Origin: Deltaproteobacteria bacterium
Lineage (GTDB): Bacteria > Desulfobacterota > Desulfobacteria > Desulfobacterales > JAFDCJ01
Direction of reading: 5' to 3'
Assembly (NCBI GenBank): GCA_024277475.1
Contig: JAJRVC010000502.1
Span: 1-5,772, forward strand
DNA: 5,772 nt
Made by a program: the position numbers and the translations under genes. Shown piece after piece: positions 5,012 to 5,772 of this stretch (positions within the stretch are counted from its first letter, which is position 1; the number at the start of each line of letters is the position of its first letter). The notes below the pieces were generated by a model. It saw nothing but the letters and a program-made list of their open reading frames with translations, was not told the DNA's origin and ran no database searches.

Positions 5012-5772
5012 TTATTCTTCTAACAGAGATTTTTCACCCATAATTCCGCGGGGTCTAAGGACCAGTACAATAGCCATGATAAAATACATGGCAAGCTCGG
5101 ACATCCGTGGATAAATCAAAATACTCAGGCTTTTGGAAAGTCCCACAATCAGTCCTCCGATAACCGCCCCCCAAAAACTGCCGATGCCTCCGATTACCAC
5201 CACCACAAACGACGGCATTAAAATTTCGGTCCCCATTGTCGGCTTCAAACTCCACATGGGGCCGGCGATTACTCCGGCGATGCCGGCCAGGGCTGCCCCA
5301 AATCCGAATACCAGGGTGCGAAGTCTGCCCAAATTCTTACCCAGTGCCAGTACCATCTCACTATCTGAAACGCCGGCCTTGATAATGGCTCCGTACGGTG
5401 TTTTTTCCAGAAACAGCCAGACCAGAAAAAGCAGAACCAGGGAAAGCAATGCCAAAAAAAGCAAATACTTCGAATACCATAAAATACCCAGATTGATAGG
5501 TCCGGCCGCAAAGGCCGGCGGCGCCAGAGAATAGCCGGACTTGCCCCAGATCATGCGGATGATCTCTTCAAAGGCCATCGCCATGCCCAGTGTCAGAAGC
5601 AAACCGAACAGGGGATCTTTTCCGTAAATCCGCCGGATCCCGAATCGTTCGATCCCCAGTCCCAGAACACCGACAAAGATAGGCGCCAATATCAACGCCG
5701 GCCAGTAGCCGACGATTGTTTGCAACGAGAGCGCAAAATACGCGCCCAAAGCAAACAAAGCGCCATGACTGA
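5012..5772 (-). CDS. livH: Branched-chain amino acid-type ABC transporter permease LivH, 5' partial
   Basis: Inner-membrane permease of the HAAT (liv) ABC family; with LivM it forms the translocation channel for branched-chain amino acids or related carboxylates and amides. The reading frame stays open to the window edge: four more codons (Ser-His-Gly-Ala) precede the TTG at 5758-5756, giving SHGALFALGAY, which matches the conserved LivH block usually written as FAHGALYMLGAY. The TTG is therefore an internal Leu codon, and the real start plus about 40-45 N-terminal residues (first membrane segment) lie outside the window. About 252 codons are visible, against a usual length near 290-300. Several hydrophobic segments follow, then a Gly-rich C-terminal block (VVVVIGGIGSFWGAVIGG) typical of this permease. 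It ends in TAA 13 nt before livM. Family call is firm; substrate is unknown. Confidence 0.93.
   Translation of the reverse strand, partial: SHGALFALGAYFALSLQTIVGYWPALILAPIFVGVLGLGIERFGIRRIYGKDPLFGLLLTLGMAMAFEEIIRMIWGKSGYSLAPPAFAAGPINLGILWYSKYLLFLALLSLVLLFLVWLFLEKTPYGAIIKAGVSDSEMVLALGKNLGRLRTLVFGFGAALAGIAGVIAGPMWSLKPTMGTEILMPSFVVVVIGGIGSFWGAVIGGLIVGLSKSLSILIYPRMSELAMYFIMAIVLVLRPRGIMGEKSLLEE

Noticed and set aside
1..5772. CRISPR arrays, insertion sequences, tRNA or rRNA genes
   Set aside because: No regularly spaced repeats, transposase-like proteins, terminal repeats around genes or RNA-gene signatures were seen.

Overview
The window is a run of co-directional genes, all read on the minus strand (right to left), in moderate-GC bacterial DNA with AT-rich intergenic stretches. 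Gene content and protein style (liv-type ABC transporter, LacI-family regulator, stand-alone 3-hydroxyacyl-CoA dehydrogenase) would fit a metabolically versatile Gram-negative such as a sulfate-reducing Desulfobacterota (deltaproteobacterial) lineage. This is an inference from style; no rRNA or marker gene is present.

Layout in transcription order. From the right edge to about 2526 lies a compact livHMGF cassette: permease LivH (5' end cut by the window edge), permease LivM, and ATPases LivG and LivF. The junctions are tight: 13 nt between livH and livM, and one-base stop/start overlaps at livM-livG (TAATG) and livG-livF (TGATG). After 24 nt follows a LacI-family regulator (1377-2501), so close that it is probably on the same transcript. 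A 121-nt AT-rich gap with a weak possible promoter separates it from a 325-aa 3-hydroxyacyl-CoA dehydrogenase (278-1255). No periplasmic substrate-binding protein (LivK/LivJ) is in the window.

The left 277 bases hold no credible full gene but are dense in signals. In minus-strand order they are: two mutually exclusive hairpins sharing one arm (207-257), the second of which may terminate transcription after the dehydrogenase gene; a perfect 14-bp CpG-centred palindrome (106-119) that looks like a LacI-family operator and overlaps a possible -10 box; an AT-rich inverted repeat (26-59); and a strong GGAGGTGG ribosome-binding site leading to an ATG at 11-9, the start of a further gene cut off by the left edge.

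Working model (inference): the liv system imports a carboxylate or amino-acid-like compound whose breakdown passes through a 3-hydroxyacyl-CoA. The LacI-type protein senses a related metabolite and controls at least the gene beginning at position 11 through the CpG-centred palindrome. The substrate cannot be read from this sequence. The biochemistry is of well-known families; the less ordinary part is the pairing of a LacI-type regulator with liv and acyl-CoA genes, and the control region at the left end.
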